A stretch of 64,000 nt of DNA from Rhodovulum sp. P5 (GCF_002079305.1 NZ_CP015039.1:434001-498000); one strand, 5' to 3'. Counted from the first letter of the stretch, positions 45,025 to 55,578 are shown. Numbers and translations are program-made. Notes: a model not told the origin generated them from the sequence alone.

Positions 45025-47393
45025 CGGCGATGCAGGCACTTGACCGAAAACTGTTGCGTGACTTCCGGCGCCTCTGGGCGCAGGCACTGGCGATCGCGCT
45101 GGTGCTGGGCTGCGGCGTGGCGGTCTTCCTGACCTCGTTCGGGATGTACCGCGCGCTGGAAGACACCCGCGACGCCTATTACGAACGCAACCGGTTCGCC
45201 GACGTCTTCGCAGAGGCCAAGCGCGTTCCCGACCCGGTGATCCGCGAAATCGCGATGATGCCCGGTGTGGTGAATGTCGAGACGCGCGTTGTCGGCTCCG
45301 TCATCCTCGACATTCCCGGACGGGTGGAAACCGCGGTGGGGCGGCTGATCTCTCTTCCGAACGGGGGTCTGCCGCAACTGAACCGGCCGATCCTGCGCAG
45401 CGGCCAGCTGCCCGACCCTGACGCGGCAGACGAGGTCGTCGTCAACGAACCCTTCGCCGAGGCGCACGGCTTCCAGCCCGGCGACCGGTTTTCGGCCAAC
45501 CTGAACGGGCGCAAGCGGGAACTGATCATCACCGGCACGTTCCTGTCGCCGGAATTCATCTATACCATCGGCCCCGGCCAGTTGACGCCCGACAATGAAG
45601 GCTACGGCATTCTGTGGATGCCTGAAGCCGCCGTCGCCGCGGCCTTCGACATGACCGGGGCCTTCAACTCTGCCAGCCTGAAGCTGACACGCGGGACCAA
45701 CCGGCAAGAGGTCATCGACAGGCTGGACACCCTGCTGGAACGCTATGGCGGGATCGGCGCGTATGGGCGCGACATCCAGCTTTCCAACAGCTTCATCGAT
45801 TCCGAGATCCAGCAGCTTCGCAATCTCGCGATGATCCTGCCGCCGGTCTTCTTTGCCATCTCGGCCTTTCTGGTGAACATGGTGCTGGCGCGGATCATCG
45901 CGCTGGAACGCAGCGAGATCGGCCTTCTGAAGGCCATCGGCTATTCCAGTTTCGAGGTCTGCCTTCACTACCTGATGCTGGCCGGTCTGGTGGCCCTGTC
46001 AGGCATCGCCATAGGCTGGCTTGGGGGAAGCTGGCTTTCCTACGGCTTGGCAAGGCTTTACGCCGATTTCTTCGACTTCCCCTACCTGATCTACCGGGTG
46101 TCGTTTCAGTCCTACATGATTTCGGGCGGCATCGCATTCGGGGCGGCCGGGCTTGGGGCGATCCGGGCGGCCTTGGCGGCGGCGCGGTTGTCGCCCGCCG
46201 TCGCCATGGCCCCGCCGGCGCCGCCGCGCTACTCCCGCGGCGTGTTCAACCGCGTTCTTGTCGCCCTGCGCCTGTCGCAACCGGCGATGATGGTTTTACG
46301 CGCGATCCTGCGCTGGCCGCTTCGGTCCGGCTTGACGACCTTGGGGCTATCGCTCGCCGTCGCTGTCATGGTGGCTGCGACCTTCTTCGACGATTCCCTG
46401 GACAAGATCATCGACAGCGCCTTCTTTCAGTCGAACCGGCAGGACGTGATGCTGTTCTTCACCGACGACAAGCCCCTGTCGGTCGTGGAAGAGGTGCGCG
46501 ACCTGCCCGGCGTTCTGGCGGTCGAGGGGCAGCTTTACCTTGCCGCGGAACTGCATCACGGGCACCTGACGAAAAAGGTCGCGGTCGAGGCGCGCCCGCC
46601 GGGCAGAGATCTGGCCCGCGCCCTGGATGCCGACGGCAATGTCGTCACCCCGCCGCCTGGGGGTATCGTTCTGGCCCGGCGCCTGGCGGTGCAACTGGAC
46701 GCCCGCCCCGGCGACGTGATCGAGGTGGAGTTCCTCGGCACCAAGCGGGAAACCCACCGCCTGCCCGTGACCGGGCTGATCACCCAGTATTTCGGCCTTG
46801 GCGCCTATATCGATTTCGACACCGCGAACCGGCTGTTCCGACAGGCCCCCCAACTGACACTGGTCAACATCCAGTTGGACGAGGGGCAGGAAGCCGCGTT
46901 CCATGCCCGGCTGAAGGACATGCCGGGGCTGGCGGGTACGGTCATGATGACCGATACGCGCCTGTCGTTTCAGGACACGATCGCCGAAAGCGTCGTGATC
47001 ATGACAACGGTCTATGCCACCATCGCGGTGATGATCACCATGGGCGTGGCCTATAACGGGGCGCGGGTACAATTGTCGGAACGCGCCCGTGAACTGGCCA
47101 GCCTGCGCATCCTCGGCTTCACCAAGGCAGAGGTTTCGGCCATCCTGATGGGGGAAACCATGGTTCTGGCGCTTGCGGCGCAACCCTTGGGATGGTGTCT
47201 TGGCTGGGTGATCGCATGGTCGATGACGGCGGGGTTTCAGTCGGACCTCTACGCAATCCCCCTGGTGCTGAAGCCTGCCACCTTCGCGCGGGCCAGCCTT
47301 GTGGTCCTGGGCGCCAGCCTCGTTGCGGTTTTGATAGTGCGGCGGCGGCTGGATGCGCTCGACCTTGTCGCCGTGATGAAAACGCGGGAGTGA
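45021..47393 (+). CDS. FtsX-family ABC permease
   Basis: 790 aa. An N-terminal transmembrane helix (about residues 18-40), a large periplasmic MacB-PCD-type domain, then two FtsX domains: three helices at about 275-385 and a second set at about 655-775, with a further helix near 445 before a second periplasmic region. [43 protein letters not shown] is a typical opening. GTG start at 45021 overlaps the ATPase stop; the ATG at 45030 is an alternative. The substrate is unknown. Confidence 0.88.
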   Translation: MTAMQALDRKLLRDFRRLWAQALAIALVLGCGVAVFLTSFGMYRALEDTRDAYYERNRFADVFAEAKRVPDPVIREIAMMPGVVNVETRVVGSVILDIPGRVETAVGRLISLPNGGLPQLNRPILRSGQLPDPDAADEVVVNEPFAEAHGFQPGDRFSANLNGRKRELIITGTFLSPEFIYTIGPGQLTPDNEGYGILWMPEAAVAAAFDMTGAFNSASLKLTRGTNRQEVIDRLDTLLERYGGIGAYGRDIQLSNSFIDSEIQQLRNLAMILPPVFFAISAFLVNMVLARIIALERSEIGLLKAIGYSSFEVCLHYLMLAGLVALSGIAIGWLGGSWLSYGLARLYADFFDFPYLIYRVSFQSYMISGGIAFGAAGLGAIRAALAAARLSPAVAMAPPAPPRYSRGVFNRVLVALRLSQPAMMVLRAILRWPLRSGLTTLGLSLAVAVMVAATFFDDSLDKIIDSAFFQSNRQDVMLFFTDDKPLSVVEEVRDLPGVLAVEGQLYLAAELHHGHLTKKVAVEARPPGRDLARALDADGNVVTPPPGGIVLARRLAVQLDARPGDVIEVEFLGTKRETHRLPVTGLITQYFGLGAYIDFDTANRLFRQAPQLTLVNIQLDEGQEAAFHARLKDMPGLAGTVMMTDTRLSFQDTIAESVVIMTTVYATIAVMITMGVAYNGARVQLSERARELASLRILGFTKAEVSAILMGETMVLALAAQPLGWCLGWVIAWSMTAGFQSDLYAIPLVLKPATFARASLVVLGASLVAVLIVRRRLDALDLVAVMKTRE

Positions 47394-47397
47394 AGCG

Positions 47398-48618
47398 ATG
47401 AAGATCACGTCACGCAGTGTCATCCTGATCGGGCTTGTCACGCTGTTTGTCGGCGGGCTGCTGTACACGGCCTTCAAGACCGATCCTGTCCCGGTCGACC
47501 TGACCGACGCCACCCTCGGCCCGATGCAGGTGACCGTGAATGCCGACGGCAAGACCCGCATCCGCGATATCTACGAGGTCGCCGCACCATTGACCGGCAC
47601 CGCGCGAAGGTCGCCGGTGGAGGTCGGCGACAGGGTTGTGGCCGGCCAAACCGTCGTCGCCGTCGTGGAACCCGCGGCCCCTACCCTGCTGGACAGCCGC
47701 GCGCGCATCCAGGCCGAGGCCGGCGTGCGCGAGGCGCAGGCCGCCCGGAATCAGGCCGCAAGCACGTTGCGCAAGGCAGAGGAAGACCTCGCCTATGCCC
47801 GCAGCCAGTATGACCGCGCCCGCGAACTGGTGGAACGCGGCGTGGCCTCCATCACCCGGCTTGAGGACACCACCCAGCAACTGGCCAGCGCAGAGGCGGC
47901 CCGCGATGCGGCGGCCTCGGGTCTCGACATGGCGCAAGGGGCGCTGCAACGTGCCCGCGCGGCGCTGATCGATCCCGAACTTGCGGAAGACCCGGACGGA
48001 AACGGCGACTGCTGCGTGCAGATCACCGCGCCCATCGATGGCGTCGTGCTGGAGGTCGACACGATTTCCGAACGCCCCGTGACCATCGGCACCCGGCTTT
48101 TGTCCATCGGGCGCCCGGACGATCTGGAAATCGTCGCGGACCTGTTGTCGGCCGATGCCGTGCGGCTACCACCCGGTGCGCGGGCCATGGTCGACCGCTG
48201 GGGCGGCGATCAGATTCTGGAGGCGCGCCTGCGCAAGGTCGAACCGGTGGCCAGCACCAAGGTCTCCGCACTGGGGATCGAGGAACAACGGGTCGATGCG
48301 CTATTCGACATCGTTTCCCCGGCCGAGGACCGGCGCGGTCTCGGCCAGGGGTTCTTCGTCTTCCTGCGCATTGTCGAGTGGGACGCCACCGAAACGCTTC
48401 AGGTGCCGCTGTCGGCCCTCTTCCGGCAAAACGGCGGCTGGGCGGTCTTCACGGTCTCGGACGGCATTGCGCGCCTGACCCCGGTCGAGATCGGGCGCCG
48501 CGGGGAAACCACCGCGCAGATCCTGTCGGGCCTTCAGGCGGGTGCGTCCGTCATCACCCATCCGTCCGACGAGGTCGCCGACGGCGTGGCCGTAGTCGAA
48601 CGTGCGACGCTTCAGTAG
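47398..48618 (+). CDS. HlyD/DevB-type periplasmic adaptor (membrane fusion protein)
   Basis: 406 aa. One N-terminal transmembrane helix (residues 7-25), a lipoyl half (VEVGDRVVAGQTVVAVV), a coiled coil (about residues 95-185, ARIQAEAGVREAQAARN onward), the second lipoyl half ITAPIDGVVLEVDTISERPV and beta-barrel/membrane-proximal domains (to about 400). Links the permease to an outer-membrane channel. No TolC-like gene is adjacent, so a shared channel is likely. Starts 4 bp after the permease stop. Its last 7 bp overlap ppk2 on the other strand. Confidence 0.9.
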   Translation: MKITSRSVILIGLVTLFVGGLLYTAFKTDPVPVDLTDATLGPMQVTVNADGKTRIRDIYEVAAPLTGTARRSPVEVGDRVVAGQTVVAVVEPAAPTLLDSRARIQAEAGVREAQAARNQAASTLRKAEEDLAYARSQYDRARELVERGVASITRLEDTTQQLASAEAARDAAASGLDMAQGALQRARAALIDPELAEDPDGNGDCCVQITAPIDGVVLEVDTISERPVTIGTRLLSIGRPDDLEIVADLLSADAVRLPPGARAMVDRWGGDQILEARLRKVEPVASTKVSALGIEEQRVDALFDIVSPAEDRRGLGQGFFVFLRIVEWDATETLQVPLSALFRQNGGWAVFTVSDGIARLTPVEIGRRGETTAQILSGLQAGASVITHPSDEVADGVAVVERATLQ

Positions 48619-49535
48619 CGCTGTTTCACATACAACTCGTCGGGCAGGACCTTGCGCTCGTAATCGGGATTGAACACCCGTTCCGGCAACTCCACCTTTT
48701 CCTGCGGGACCTCGTGATAGGGGATCCGGTCCAGCAGATCGGCGATACAGTTCAACCGCGCGCGCCGCTTGTCATTGCCCGGCACGATGTACCACGGCGC
48801 CTCGGGGATGTTGGTGCGGGCGAACATGTCTTCCTTGACCTTGGTGTACTTCTCCCACCGGATGCGGGACTGCAGGTCCATCGGGGACAGCTTCCACTGC
48901 TTCAGCGGGTCGTGGATGCGCATCTGGAACCGCATCTGCTGTTCCTCGTCGGTGATCGAGAACCAGTACTTGATCAGGATGATGCCGGAGCGCACCAGCA
49001 TGCGTTCGAATTCGGGCACGTCGCGGAAGAACGCTTCGACCTGATCCTCGGTCGCGAAGCCCATCACGCGTTCGACGCCTGCGCGGTTGTACCACGACCG
49101 GTCGAACAGGACCATCTCGCCCCCGGCGGGCAGGTGTTCGACATAGCGCTGGAAATACCACTGTGACTTTTGCCGGTCAGACGGCGCAGGCAGGGCCACC
49201 ACCCGGCAGACCCGCGGGTTCAGCCGCTGGGTGATGCGCTTGATCACGCCGCCCTTGCCGGCGGAGTCGCGCCCCTCGAACAGAACCACGACCTTGGCCT
49301 TGGTCGCCGCCACCCAGTCATGCAGCTTGATCAGTTCGGCCTGCAGCTTCAGCAGTTCGAGCATGTAGACCTTGCTTGGCAGCGTATCGGGGTGACGCAT
49401 CTTGTAGAGCTTCTTCAGCTCCAGCGTCGGCAACGCGTCTTCCAGATCGATCTCAAGCTCCTCAAGGAGGGTTTCCTCCATCTCGGAGCCCATCCATTCC
49501 TCGAACAGTTCGGTCAGCTCGGTCTTCTCTGTCAT
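48612..49535 (-). CDS. ppk2: polyphosphate kinase 2
   Basis: 307 aa single-domain PPK2, which transfers phosphate between polyphosphate and (d)NDP/NMP. Walker A FEGRDSAGKGGVIKR (about residues 86-100), Walker B LFDRSWYNRAGVERVMGF and the lid ALPAPSDRQKSQWYFQRYV are intact; an N-terminal acidic helix (residues 1-40) precedes the fold. The single-domain layout with KLYKMRHPDTLPSKVYMLELLKLQ suggests the class I (ADP to ATP or GTP-forming) group, but the class was not tested. I chose the ATG at 49535. Confidence 0.93.
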   Translation of the reverse strand: MTEKTELTELFEEWMGSEMEETLLEELEIDLEDALPTLELKKLYKMRHPDTLPSKVYMLELLKLQAELIKLHDWVAATKAKVVVLFEGRDSAGKGGVIKRITQRLNPRVCRVVALPAPSDRQKSQWYFQRYVEHLPAGGEMVLFDRSWYNRAGVERVMGFATEDQVEAFFRDVPEFERMLVRSGIILIKYWFSITDEEQQMRFQMRIHDPLKQWKLSPMDLQSRIRWEKYTKVKEDMFARTNIPEAPWYIVPGNDKRRARLNCIADLLDRIPYHEVPQEKVELPERVFNPDYERKVLPDELYVKQRY

Positions 49536-49718
49536 GGCACCCTCTGCATCGCTACCCGCACAGACGCATGGGAATGTGACAAACTCTTGACACTTCACCC
49601 AAATCCCGCGCCGCGATGTCGCGCAGCACGCATTTTTCGGCCCGGATCGTTTTCCCGACTATTCCACTATGTTACCCGCGCATCCAATCGCCTGAAGATG
49701 ACTAAAAGGAGTCTTACC

Positions 49719-50456
49719 ATGTCCGATTGGCCGCCCGGCGGGTCCGATGCCCTGCTTGATGCCCTTCAGGCAGATCACCTGCCGGACCGAACCCATGTGG
49801 ACATGGCGGGCCTTCTGGCCGACCGCAGACTTGGGCGGGTGGCGCTGGTGTCGTCCTTCGGCGCGGAAAGCGCGGTGCTGCTGCACCATGTGACACGGGA
49901 TTTTCCCGATATGCCGGTCCTATTCATCGACACCGGCCGGCATTTCCCCGAAACGCTGTCCTATCGGGACGAGCTTTGCGAACGCCTTGGGCTCAACCTC
50001 ATCAACGTCGTGCCGGATACGGCCCTGATCGAAACCGAGGACCCGGACCGCACCTTGCATGCCCGCGATCCGAACATGTGCTGCATGCTGCGCAAGACCT
50101 TTCCGCTGGCCGACGCGCTGGCGGCATTCGATACGTGGATTTCGGGGCGCAAACGCTATCAGGCCAGCACCCGTGCGGCCCTGCCCGCGATCGAGCGCGA
50201 CGGCGACCATATAAAGGTGAACCCGCTTGTGTTCTGGACGCAGGACCAGATCGCCGCCTATTTCCAGGCTTATGACCTGCCGCCCCATCCCCTGACGGCG
50301 CGGGGCTATGCCTCTATCGGCTGTGCGCCCTGCACCCGCCCCGTTCGGGATGGCGAAGACCCGCGGGCCGGGCGCTGGGCGGACACGCCCGACAAGACCG
50401 AATGCGGTATCCATCTGGGGCCGGACGGGCGGTTCACACGGTCGCGGCCGCATTGA
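49719..50456 (+). CDS. cysH: assimilatory adenylyl-sulfate (APS) reductase, CysH type
   Basis: Reduces APS to sulfite with thioredoxin in sulfate assimilation. 245 aa. Two Cys pairs, Cys121-Cys122 (NMCCMLRK) and Cys202-Cys205 (CAPC), are those that bind the [4Fe-4S] cluster of APS-specific enzymes; PAPS-specific CysH lacks them. The catalytic Cys229 is in TECGIH, and SSFGAES is the PP-loop. The ATG at 49719 has AAAAGGAG upstream. Unlike many relatives it is not next to cysI or DUF2849/DUF934 genes here. Confidence 0.94.
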   Translation: MSDWPPGGSDALLDALQADHLPDRTHVDMAGLLADRRLGRVALVSSFGAESAVLLHHVTRDFPDMPVLFIDTGRHFPETLSYRDELCERLGLNLINVVPDTALIETEDPDRTLHARDPNMCCMLRKTFPLADALAAFDTWISGRKRYQASTRAALPAIERDGDHIKVNPLVFWTQDQIAAYFQAYDLPPHPLTARGYASIGCAPCTRPVRDGEDPRAGRWADTPDKTECGIHLGPDGRFTRSRPH

Positions 50457-50540
50457 CGAAGATGAGTGCAGGGGCGTGTCCGGGCTTGCCATGACAGCAA
50501 CGGTATCGAAGGCTTGCGCGACTCCGAGCGGAGAGCAACC

Positions 50541-51242
50541 ATGAACGTTTCTGATGCGCTGCACGCGTTGTCGGCCCATGCCGTCCCCGGAAAGGCGGCC
50601 GACATGGCCGCCTATCACAAGGTGTCGCGGGTCTATCTGGGCGTGGCCAACCCCGATATCGACACGCTTGCGCGGGACTGGCGCCAAAGCCTGACGCTGG
50701 AGGATCGGCTGCAACTGGCCGCCGACCTGTGGGAGACCGACATTCACGAGGCGCGCATCTGCGCCGCCAAACTGCTGACGCAGGCGCGCATCCGGCCAAC
50801 GGACGAAGGGGCATGGCACCTTGTCCAAAGCTGGGTGCCGCAATTCGACGCCTGGGCCGTGGCCGATCATGCCAGTATCGCCGGGCAGAAGCGGCTGGTC
50901 GCAGACCCGGCCCGGATCGACACGGTCGAGGGCTGGACGGGATCGGATCATATGTGGTCCCGCCGCGCGGCGCTGGTGATGACCCTGCCCTGGGCAAAGA
51001 TGCCCCACCCCAAGCCCACCGATCTGAAAATCCGTGAGCGGGTTCTGGGCTGGGCCGCCGGCTATGTCTCTGACCCCGACTGGTTCATCCAGAAGGCCGT
51101 GGCGTGGTGGCTGCGCGAGATGTCGAAACGCGATCCCGACCGGGTGCGGGCGTTTCTGGTGGCGCATGGCACCCAGATGAAACCCTTCGCCCGGAAGGAG
51201 GCCGCGCGGGTGATGGGTGCCCCGCCAGCACACCCGGATTGA
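50541..51242 (+). CDS. AlkD-like DNA alkylation repair protein
   Basis: 233 aa, all helical, HEAT-like. YHKVSRVYLGVANPDIDTLARDW, the WETDIHEARICAAKLL block, DAWAVADHAS, MWSRRAALVMTLPW and DPDWFIQKAVAWWLREMSKRDP follow the AlkC/AlkD glycosylase family, in which a Trp/Asp/Trp pocket removes alkylated bases without base flipping. ATG at 50541 with CGGAGAG upstream. Stop is 6 bp from that of the convergent AMP-ligase gene. Enzyme activity is inferred from the family. Confidence 0.85.
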   Translation: MNVSDALHALSAHAVPGKAADMAAYHKVSRVYLGVANPDIDTLARDWRQSLTLEDRLQLAADLWETDIHEARICAAKLLTQARIRPTDEGAWHLVQSWVPQFDAWAVADHASIAGQKRLVADPARIDTVEGWTGSDHMWSRRAALVMTLPWAKMPHPKPTDLKIRERVLGWAAGYVSDPDWFIQKAVAWWLREMSKRDPDRVRAFLVAHGTQMKPFARKEAARVMGAPPAHPD

Positions 51243-51248
51243 CGCGCC

Positions 51249-52856
51249 CTACCCTTGGCCGCGCAACTCCCGCCGCATGATCTTGCCCGTGGCGGTCATT
51301 GGCAGGCTGTCGGCGCGGACGACGCGGCGGGGCGCGACATGGGGGCTGACATGGTCGCGCACGCGCTGGATCAGCGCCGCCTCCAGCCCCTCCCACGCCG
51401 CCCCGTCGCGCAGGACGACATGGGCGACGACGATCTCGGTCCGCTCCGGGTCGGGCTCTCCCACTGCCGCGGCCATTACGACGTCGGGGTGACCGGTCAG
51501 GCAGTTCTCGATCTCCGTCGGGCCGATCCGGTAACCGGACGAGGTGATCACGTCATCGTCGCGCGAGACATAGGTGAAATGGCCCTGCCCGTCGCACATG
51601 CCCAGATCGCCGGTGCGCATCCAATCGCCGGTGAACTTGGCCTCGGTCTTCTCTCGCAAGCCCCAATAGCCAAGGAACATCGAGGCCGCGCCCTTGCGCA
51701 CCGCGATCTCCCCCAACTCCCCGGGCGGAAGCGGCGTTCCGTCCGCGTCGATGACCGCGACGTCGAACCCCGGTGTCGCGCGCCCCATCGCGCCGGGCGG
51801 GGCGTCCATCAATTCCGGTACGCAGGTGATGACGAGGTTGCATTCGGTCTGGCCGTAGAATTCGCAGATCTCCAGCCCCAGCGCCTGCCGCCCCCAATTT
51901 AGCAGATCGGCACCCAGGCTTTCGCCCCCGGAACCGACCGAGCGCAACGAAACGCCCGCGGGCACCGGCACCTGCCGCATCAGTTTCAGCGCTGTCGGCG
52001 GCAGGAACAGGTTGCGCACCTTCAGGCGGTCGATCAGGGCCCACGCCTCGGCCACGTCGAACTTGCGCATCCGGCAGGCCACCAGCGGCACGCCGTAGTA
52101 GAGACACGGCATCGCCATATCCATCAATCCGCCGATCCACGCCCAGTCGGCCGGGGTCCAGCCGCAATCGCCCGGTTGCGGAAAGCCGCGGTGGTGCAAC
52201 TCGATCGACGGCAGATGCCCGATCAGAAACCGGTGGGCGTGCAGCGCGCCCTTGGGCGGGCCTGTGGTGCCCGAGGTATAGATCAGAACCGCCGGGTCCT
52301 TGGCCAGCGTGTCCCGGGGCGCGCGCAGCGGGTCGGCTGCCGCGATCTCGGCCCAGAGGTCGCGGGCCTTGCCACCGTTCACCGACAGAACCTCGGTCAG
52401 GTCGGGCAGCCGGTCGCGCAGGCCGGCGAGCTTTTCGGCCCCGTCCGCATCGGTCACGACCAGCCGCGCACCGCTGTCGGCCAACCGATATTCCAACGCA
52501 TCCGGCCCGAAGAGCGTGAATAGCGGCAGGACCACGGCGCCAAGCTTGTAGGCCGCGAAATGGGCGATCAGGACGGCGGGCGCCTGCGGCAACAGTACTG
52601 CGACCCTGTCGCCTGCGCCGACGCCAAGCCCGGCAAGGACCGTGGCAAGGCGATCCGACGCATCCTTCAATGCGCCATAGGTCCACGCCCGGTCCCCGTC
52701 CGAGGCATCGATGACCGCCACCCGACCCGGCTCTGCCCCGGCCCAGTCATCGCAACAGGCCTGTGCGATGTTGAAGCGTTCTGGCACGGCCCAGCGGAAG
52801 CGGCCCCGCATCGCGTCCCAACTGTCCTGCACGGGCAAAAGCCTGCGATCGTCCAT
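51249..52856 (-). CDS. AMP-dependent acyl-CoA synthetase/ligase
   Basis: 535 aa of the ANL superfamily. Motif A3 YTSGTTGPPKGALHAH (about residues 179-194), FYGQTECNLV (A5), TGDWMRTGDLG (A7), YVSRDDDVITSSGYRIGPTEIE (A8) and the closing TATGKIMRRELRG with the catalytic Lys (A10) are complete. The layout is closest to medium-chain or acetyl/propionyl-type acyl-CoA synthetases; the substrate is not determined. I chose the ATG at 52856 because GGAGGG lies 4-5 nt upstream; longer readings of the frame run into the moaA region and are not credible. Confidence 0.9.
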   Translation of the reverse strand: MDDRRLLPVQDSWDAMRGRFRWAVPERFNIAQACCDDWAGAEPGRVAVIDASDGDRAWTYGALKDASDRLATVLAGLGVGAGDRVAVLLPQAPAVLIAHFAAYKLGAVVLPLFTLFGPDALEYRLADSGARLVVTDADGAEKLAGLRDRLPDLTEVLSVNGGKARDLWAEIAAADPLRAPRDTLAKDPAVLIYTSGTTGPPKGALHAHRFLIGHLPSIELHHRGFPQPGDCGWTPADWAWIGGLMDMAMPCLYYGVPLVACRMRKFDVAEAWALIDRLKVRNLFLPPTALKLMRQVPVPAGVSLRSVGSGGESLGADLLNWGRQALGLEICEFYGQTECNLVITCVPELMDAPPGAMGRATPGFDVAVIDADGTPLPPGELGEIAVRKGAASMFLGYWGLREKTEAKFTGDWMRTGDLGMCDGQGHFTYVSRDDDVITSSGYRIGPTEIENCLTGHPDVVMAAAVGEPDPERTEIVVAHVVLRDGAAWEGLEAALIQRVRDHVSPHVAPRRVVRADSLPMTATGKIMRRELRGQG

Positions 52857-52976
52857 CACACCCTCCCTCATCTCCTCCGCCAGACAGTTGGGCAAGCGGG
52901 CGGGACAGGTGTCAAGACGCACCGGCATTAACGAAGCGGGTTGCGAGAAATCGACGCGGCGCCTACCTTTCCCGGC

Positions 52977-53990
52977 ATGACTGAAGCAACGCCCCTGATC
53001 GACCCGTTCAAACGCGCCGTCACCTATCTGCGCGTGTCGGTCACCGATCGCTGCGATTTCCGCTGTGTCTATTGCATGGCCGAGAACATGACCTTCCTGC
53101 CCAAGCGGGAACTGCTGACGCTGGAGGAACTGGACCGGGTCTGTTCGTCTTTCATCCGGCTGGGCGTGCGCAAGCTGCGCATCACCGGCGGAGAGCCCCT
53201 GGTGCGGCGGGACATCATGACTTTCTTCAACGCCATGGGGCGGCATCTTGAAACCGGCGCTCTCGACGAACTGACGGTCACCTCCAACGGGTCGCAACTG
53301 GAGAAATTCGCAGGCGATCTCTACGCGGCGGGGGTCCGGCGGGTGAATATCAGCCTCGATACGCTGGATGCGGAAAAGTTCGCCCGCGTCACGCGCTGGG
53401 GCCGGCTGGACCAGGTGATGCGCGGGATCGATGCGGCGCAGGCCGCAGGCCTGCGGGTCAAGATCAATACCGTCGCGCTGAAAGGCTTCAACGAACCCGA
53501 ACTGTTCGACCTCGTCGACTGGTGCCGGGCGCGCGACATGGACCTGACCTTTATCGAGGTCATGCCGATGGGCGACCTGGGCAACGAGAACCGGCTGGAC
53601 CAATACTGGTCACTGACCGATGTCCGCACCCGGCTGGCCGACCGCTTCACGCTGCTGGACCTGACCGAGAGGAGCGGCGGCCCGGCCCGCTATGTCCGGC
53701 TGGAGGAGACGGGGCAGAAGATTGGCTTCATCACGCCGATGTCCCACAATTTCTGCGAAAGCTGCAACCGCGTGCGCCTGACCTGCACCGGAGAGCTTTT
53801 CATGTGCCTCGGGCAGGAAGACCGCGCCGATCTGCGGGCCCCGCTGCGCGCCCATCCCGGCGATGACGCCCCGCTGGAAGCCGCGATCCGCGCCGCCATC
53901 GCCGGCAAGCCCAAAGGCCACGATTTCGACTATTCCCGCCAGCGCGCCGACGGGCAGATGACCCGCCATATGAGCCATACGGGCGGCTAG
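52977..53990 (+). CDS. moaA: GTP 3',8-cyclase
   Basis: First step of molybdenum cofactor synthesis. 337 aa radical-SAM enzyme. N-terminal cluster Cys26/Cys30/Cys33 in [12 protein letters not shown]-terminal cluster in [21 protein letters not shown], and the double-glycine C-terminus HTGG needed for activity are all present. I chose the ATG at 52977 ([11 protein letters not shown]) from family alignment. Stands alone: no moaC, moaB or moeA gene is in the window. It is divergent from the AMP-ligase gene. Confidence 0.96.
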   Translation: MTEATPLIDPFKRAVTYLRVSVTDRCDFRCVYCMAENMTFLPKRELLTLEELDRVCSSFIRLGVRKLRITGGEPLVRRDIMTFFNAMGRHLETGALDELTVTSNGSQLEKFAGDLYAAGVRRVNISLDTLDAEKFARVTRWGRLDQVMRGIDAAQAAGLRVKINTVALKGFNEPELFDLVDWCRARDMDLTFIEVMPMGDLGNENRLDQYWSLTDVRTRLADRFTLLDLTERSGGPARYVRLEETGQKIGFITPMSHNFCESCNRVRLTCTGELFMCLGQEDRADLRAPLRAHPGDDAPLEAAIRAAIAGKPKGHDFDYSRQRADGQMTRHMSHTGG

Positions 53991-54067
53991 CAACCGGCGG
54001 CCAATGGCATCTGGACGCCTTGGCTGCGCAGGTCTAGGGTTCGCGCGAAATACAGAAGGGGTGAGCA

Positions 54068-54940
54068 ATGGCCACCGGCACCAATATCCGCACCTTTTAC
54101 AAAGGCACATGGCACCGCAGCGACATCGCCGTGATGAACGCAGCCGACCACGGCAGCTGGCTGGGCACGACCGTCTTCGACGGCGCCCGCTATTTCGAGG
54201 GGATCGCCCCCGACCTGATGGCCCATTGCGAACGCGTCAATGCCTCGGCCGAGGCGCTGATGATCACACCCACCATGGGCGCCGAGGAGATGTGCGAGGT
54301 TATCTGGGAGGGGTTGAAGACCTATCCCGACGATGCCGCAGTCTATATCCGGCCGATGTACTGGGCGCTGGAGGGCGATTTCCTTGGGATCGTTCCCAAG
54401 CCCGGCGCCACCGGGTTCGCCATTTGCCTGGAAGAGATCCCGATGGCCGCCCCGGGCAGCGCGACGACACTGACAACAACCCGGTTCCGCCGTCCGACGC
54501 TCGATTGCGCGGTGGTCAATGCCAAGGCAGGCTGCCTTTACCCCAACAACGCGCGCATGCTGGCCGAGGCGCGCGCCAAGGGCTTCGGCAACGCGCTTGT
54601 CGGCGACGTGATGGGCAATGTGGCCGAGACCGCGACGGCCAATGTCTTCATGGTCAAGGATGGCGAGGTTTTGACCCCCATCGCCAACGGCACCTTCCTT
54701 GCGGGCATCACCCGCGCACGGCACATGTCCAACCTCACGGCCGAGGGCATCACGGTGACCGAGAAGATCCTGACCTTCGACGACTTCCGCGATGCCGACG
54801 AGGTTTTCCTGTCGGGCAACATGATGAAGGTCACGCCGGTCAAGGCGTTCGACGACGTGCAGTACCAGCCGGGACCGGTCACGCAAAAGGTGCGTGAACT
54901 CTACTGGGACTGGGCCCATTCGGACGGCAAGGGCATCTGA
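54068..54940 (+). CDS. ilvE: branched-chain amino acid aminotransferase (class IV)
   Basis: Transfers amino groups between branched-chain amino acids and 2-oxoglutarate, PLP-dependent. 290 aa. The PLP lysine is Lys153 in VVNAKAGCLYPNN; GTTVFDGARYFEG at residues 33-45 and VAETATANVF (Glu that holds PLP N1) fit fold type IV. D-amino-acid transaminases and aminodeoxychorismate lyases are relatives, but the overall pattern fits the BCAT branch of Rhodobacterales. AGGGGTGAGC precedes the ATG. Confidence 0.9.
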   Translation: MATGTNIRTFYKGTWHRSDIAVMNAADHGSWLGTTVFDGARYFEGIAPDLMAHCERVNASAEALMITPTMGAEEMCEVIWEGLKTYPDDAAVYIRPMYWALEGDFLGIVPKPGATGFAICLEEIPMAAPGSATTLTTTRFRRPTLDCAVVNAKAGCLYPNNARMLAEARAKGFGNALVGDVMGNVAETATANVFMVKDGEVLTPIANGTFLAGITRARHMSNLTAEGITVTEKILTFDDFRDADEVFLSGNMMKVTPVKAFDDVQYQPGPVTQKVRELYWDWAHSDGKGI

Positions 54941-55045
54941 CAAAGGTCGGTCCGCGACGCAACCATCGCACATGCCCTGCGCGTAGCAGTTGCAAGCGCG
55001 CGGCGCGTCGGTCATGCTTTGGAGCAATTTCTCAGGGAGGGCGCC

Positions 55046-55501
55046 ATGCGCAAGTTCCTTGTCGTTCTGGACGACAGCCGTGAATGCCTGAACGCCATGC
55101 GGTTCGCGGCGATGCGGGCCAACAAGACCAAGGGCGGCGTACAAATCCTGTCCGTCATTCCGCCGGAGGAATTCAACCACTGGATCGGCGTGGGTGATCT
55201 GATGCGCGAAGAGGCCCGCGAACGGATCGAAGCGCATTTCGAGGTATTCGCCAAATGGATGCGCGACCGGCAGGGGATCGACCCCGAACTGGTCATCCGT
55301 GAAGGCGAACCGGCAACCGAGATCGTGCAACAGGTCCGCGACGACCCCGATATCGGTGTGCTGGTGCTGGGCGCGGGCACCGACAAGAAGGGCCCCGGGC
55401 CGCTGGTGACGCAACTGACCAAGACCTCGGGCACCCTGCCCGTGCCGATGACGATCGTGCCCGGCGGGCTGTCCAAGGAAGGGCTGGAAGCCGTCTGCTA
55501 G
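55046..55501 (+). CDS. universal stress protein family
   Basis: 151 aa alpha/beta Usp fold. KFLVVLDDSRECLNAMRFAAMRA at the N-terminus and VLVLGAGTDKKGPGPLVTQLTK near the C-terminus; the latter is a variant of the ATP-binding G-2x-G-9x-G-S/T motif, with the loop partly altered. LPVPMTIVPGGLS closes the sheet. The ATG at 55046 has CAGGGAGG 7 nt upstream. Role (ATP-binding stress factor) inferred from the family. Confidence 0.88.
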   Translation: MRKFLVVLDDSRECLNAMRFAAMRANKTKGGVQILSVIPPEEFNHWIGVGDLMREEARERIEAHFEVFAKWMRDRQGIDPELVIREGEPATEIVQQVRDDPDIGVLVLGAGTDKKGPGPLVTQLTKTSGTLPVPMTIVPGGLSKEGLEAVC

Positions 55502-55578
55502 AGCGCCGGACGCGCCCCGAAGGTTGACAACGGGGTCGGCGACGCGCATATCCGACCGGAAAGCTAGGGAATTGCTGC

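Noticed and set aside
52857..53603. N-terminal extension of the AMP-ligase frame through the moaA region
   Set aside because: It is antisense to moaA; the ligase start at 52856 has its own ribosome binding site and family-type N-terminus.
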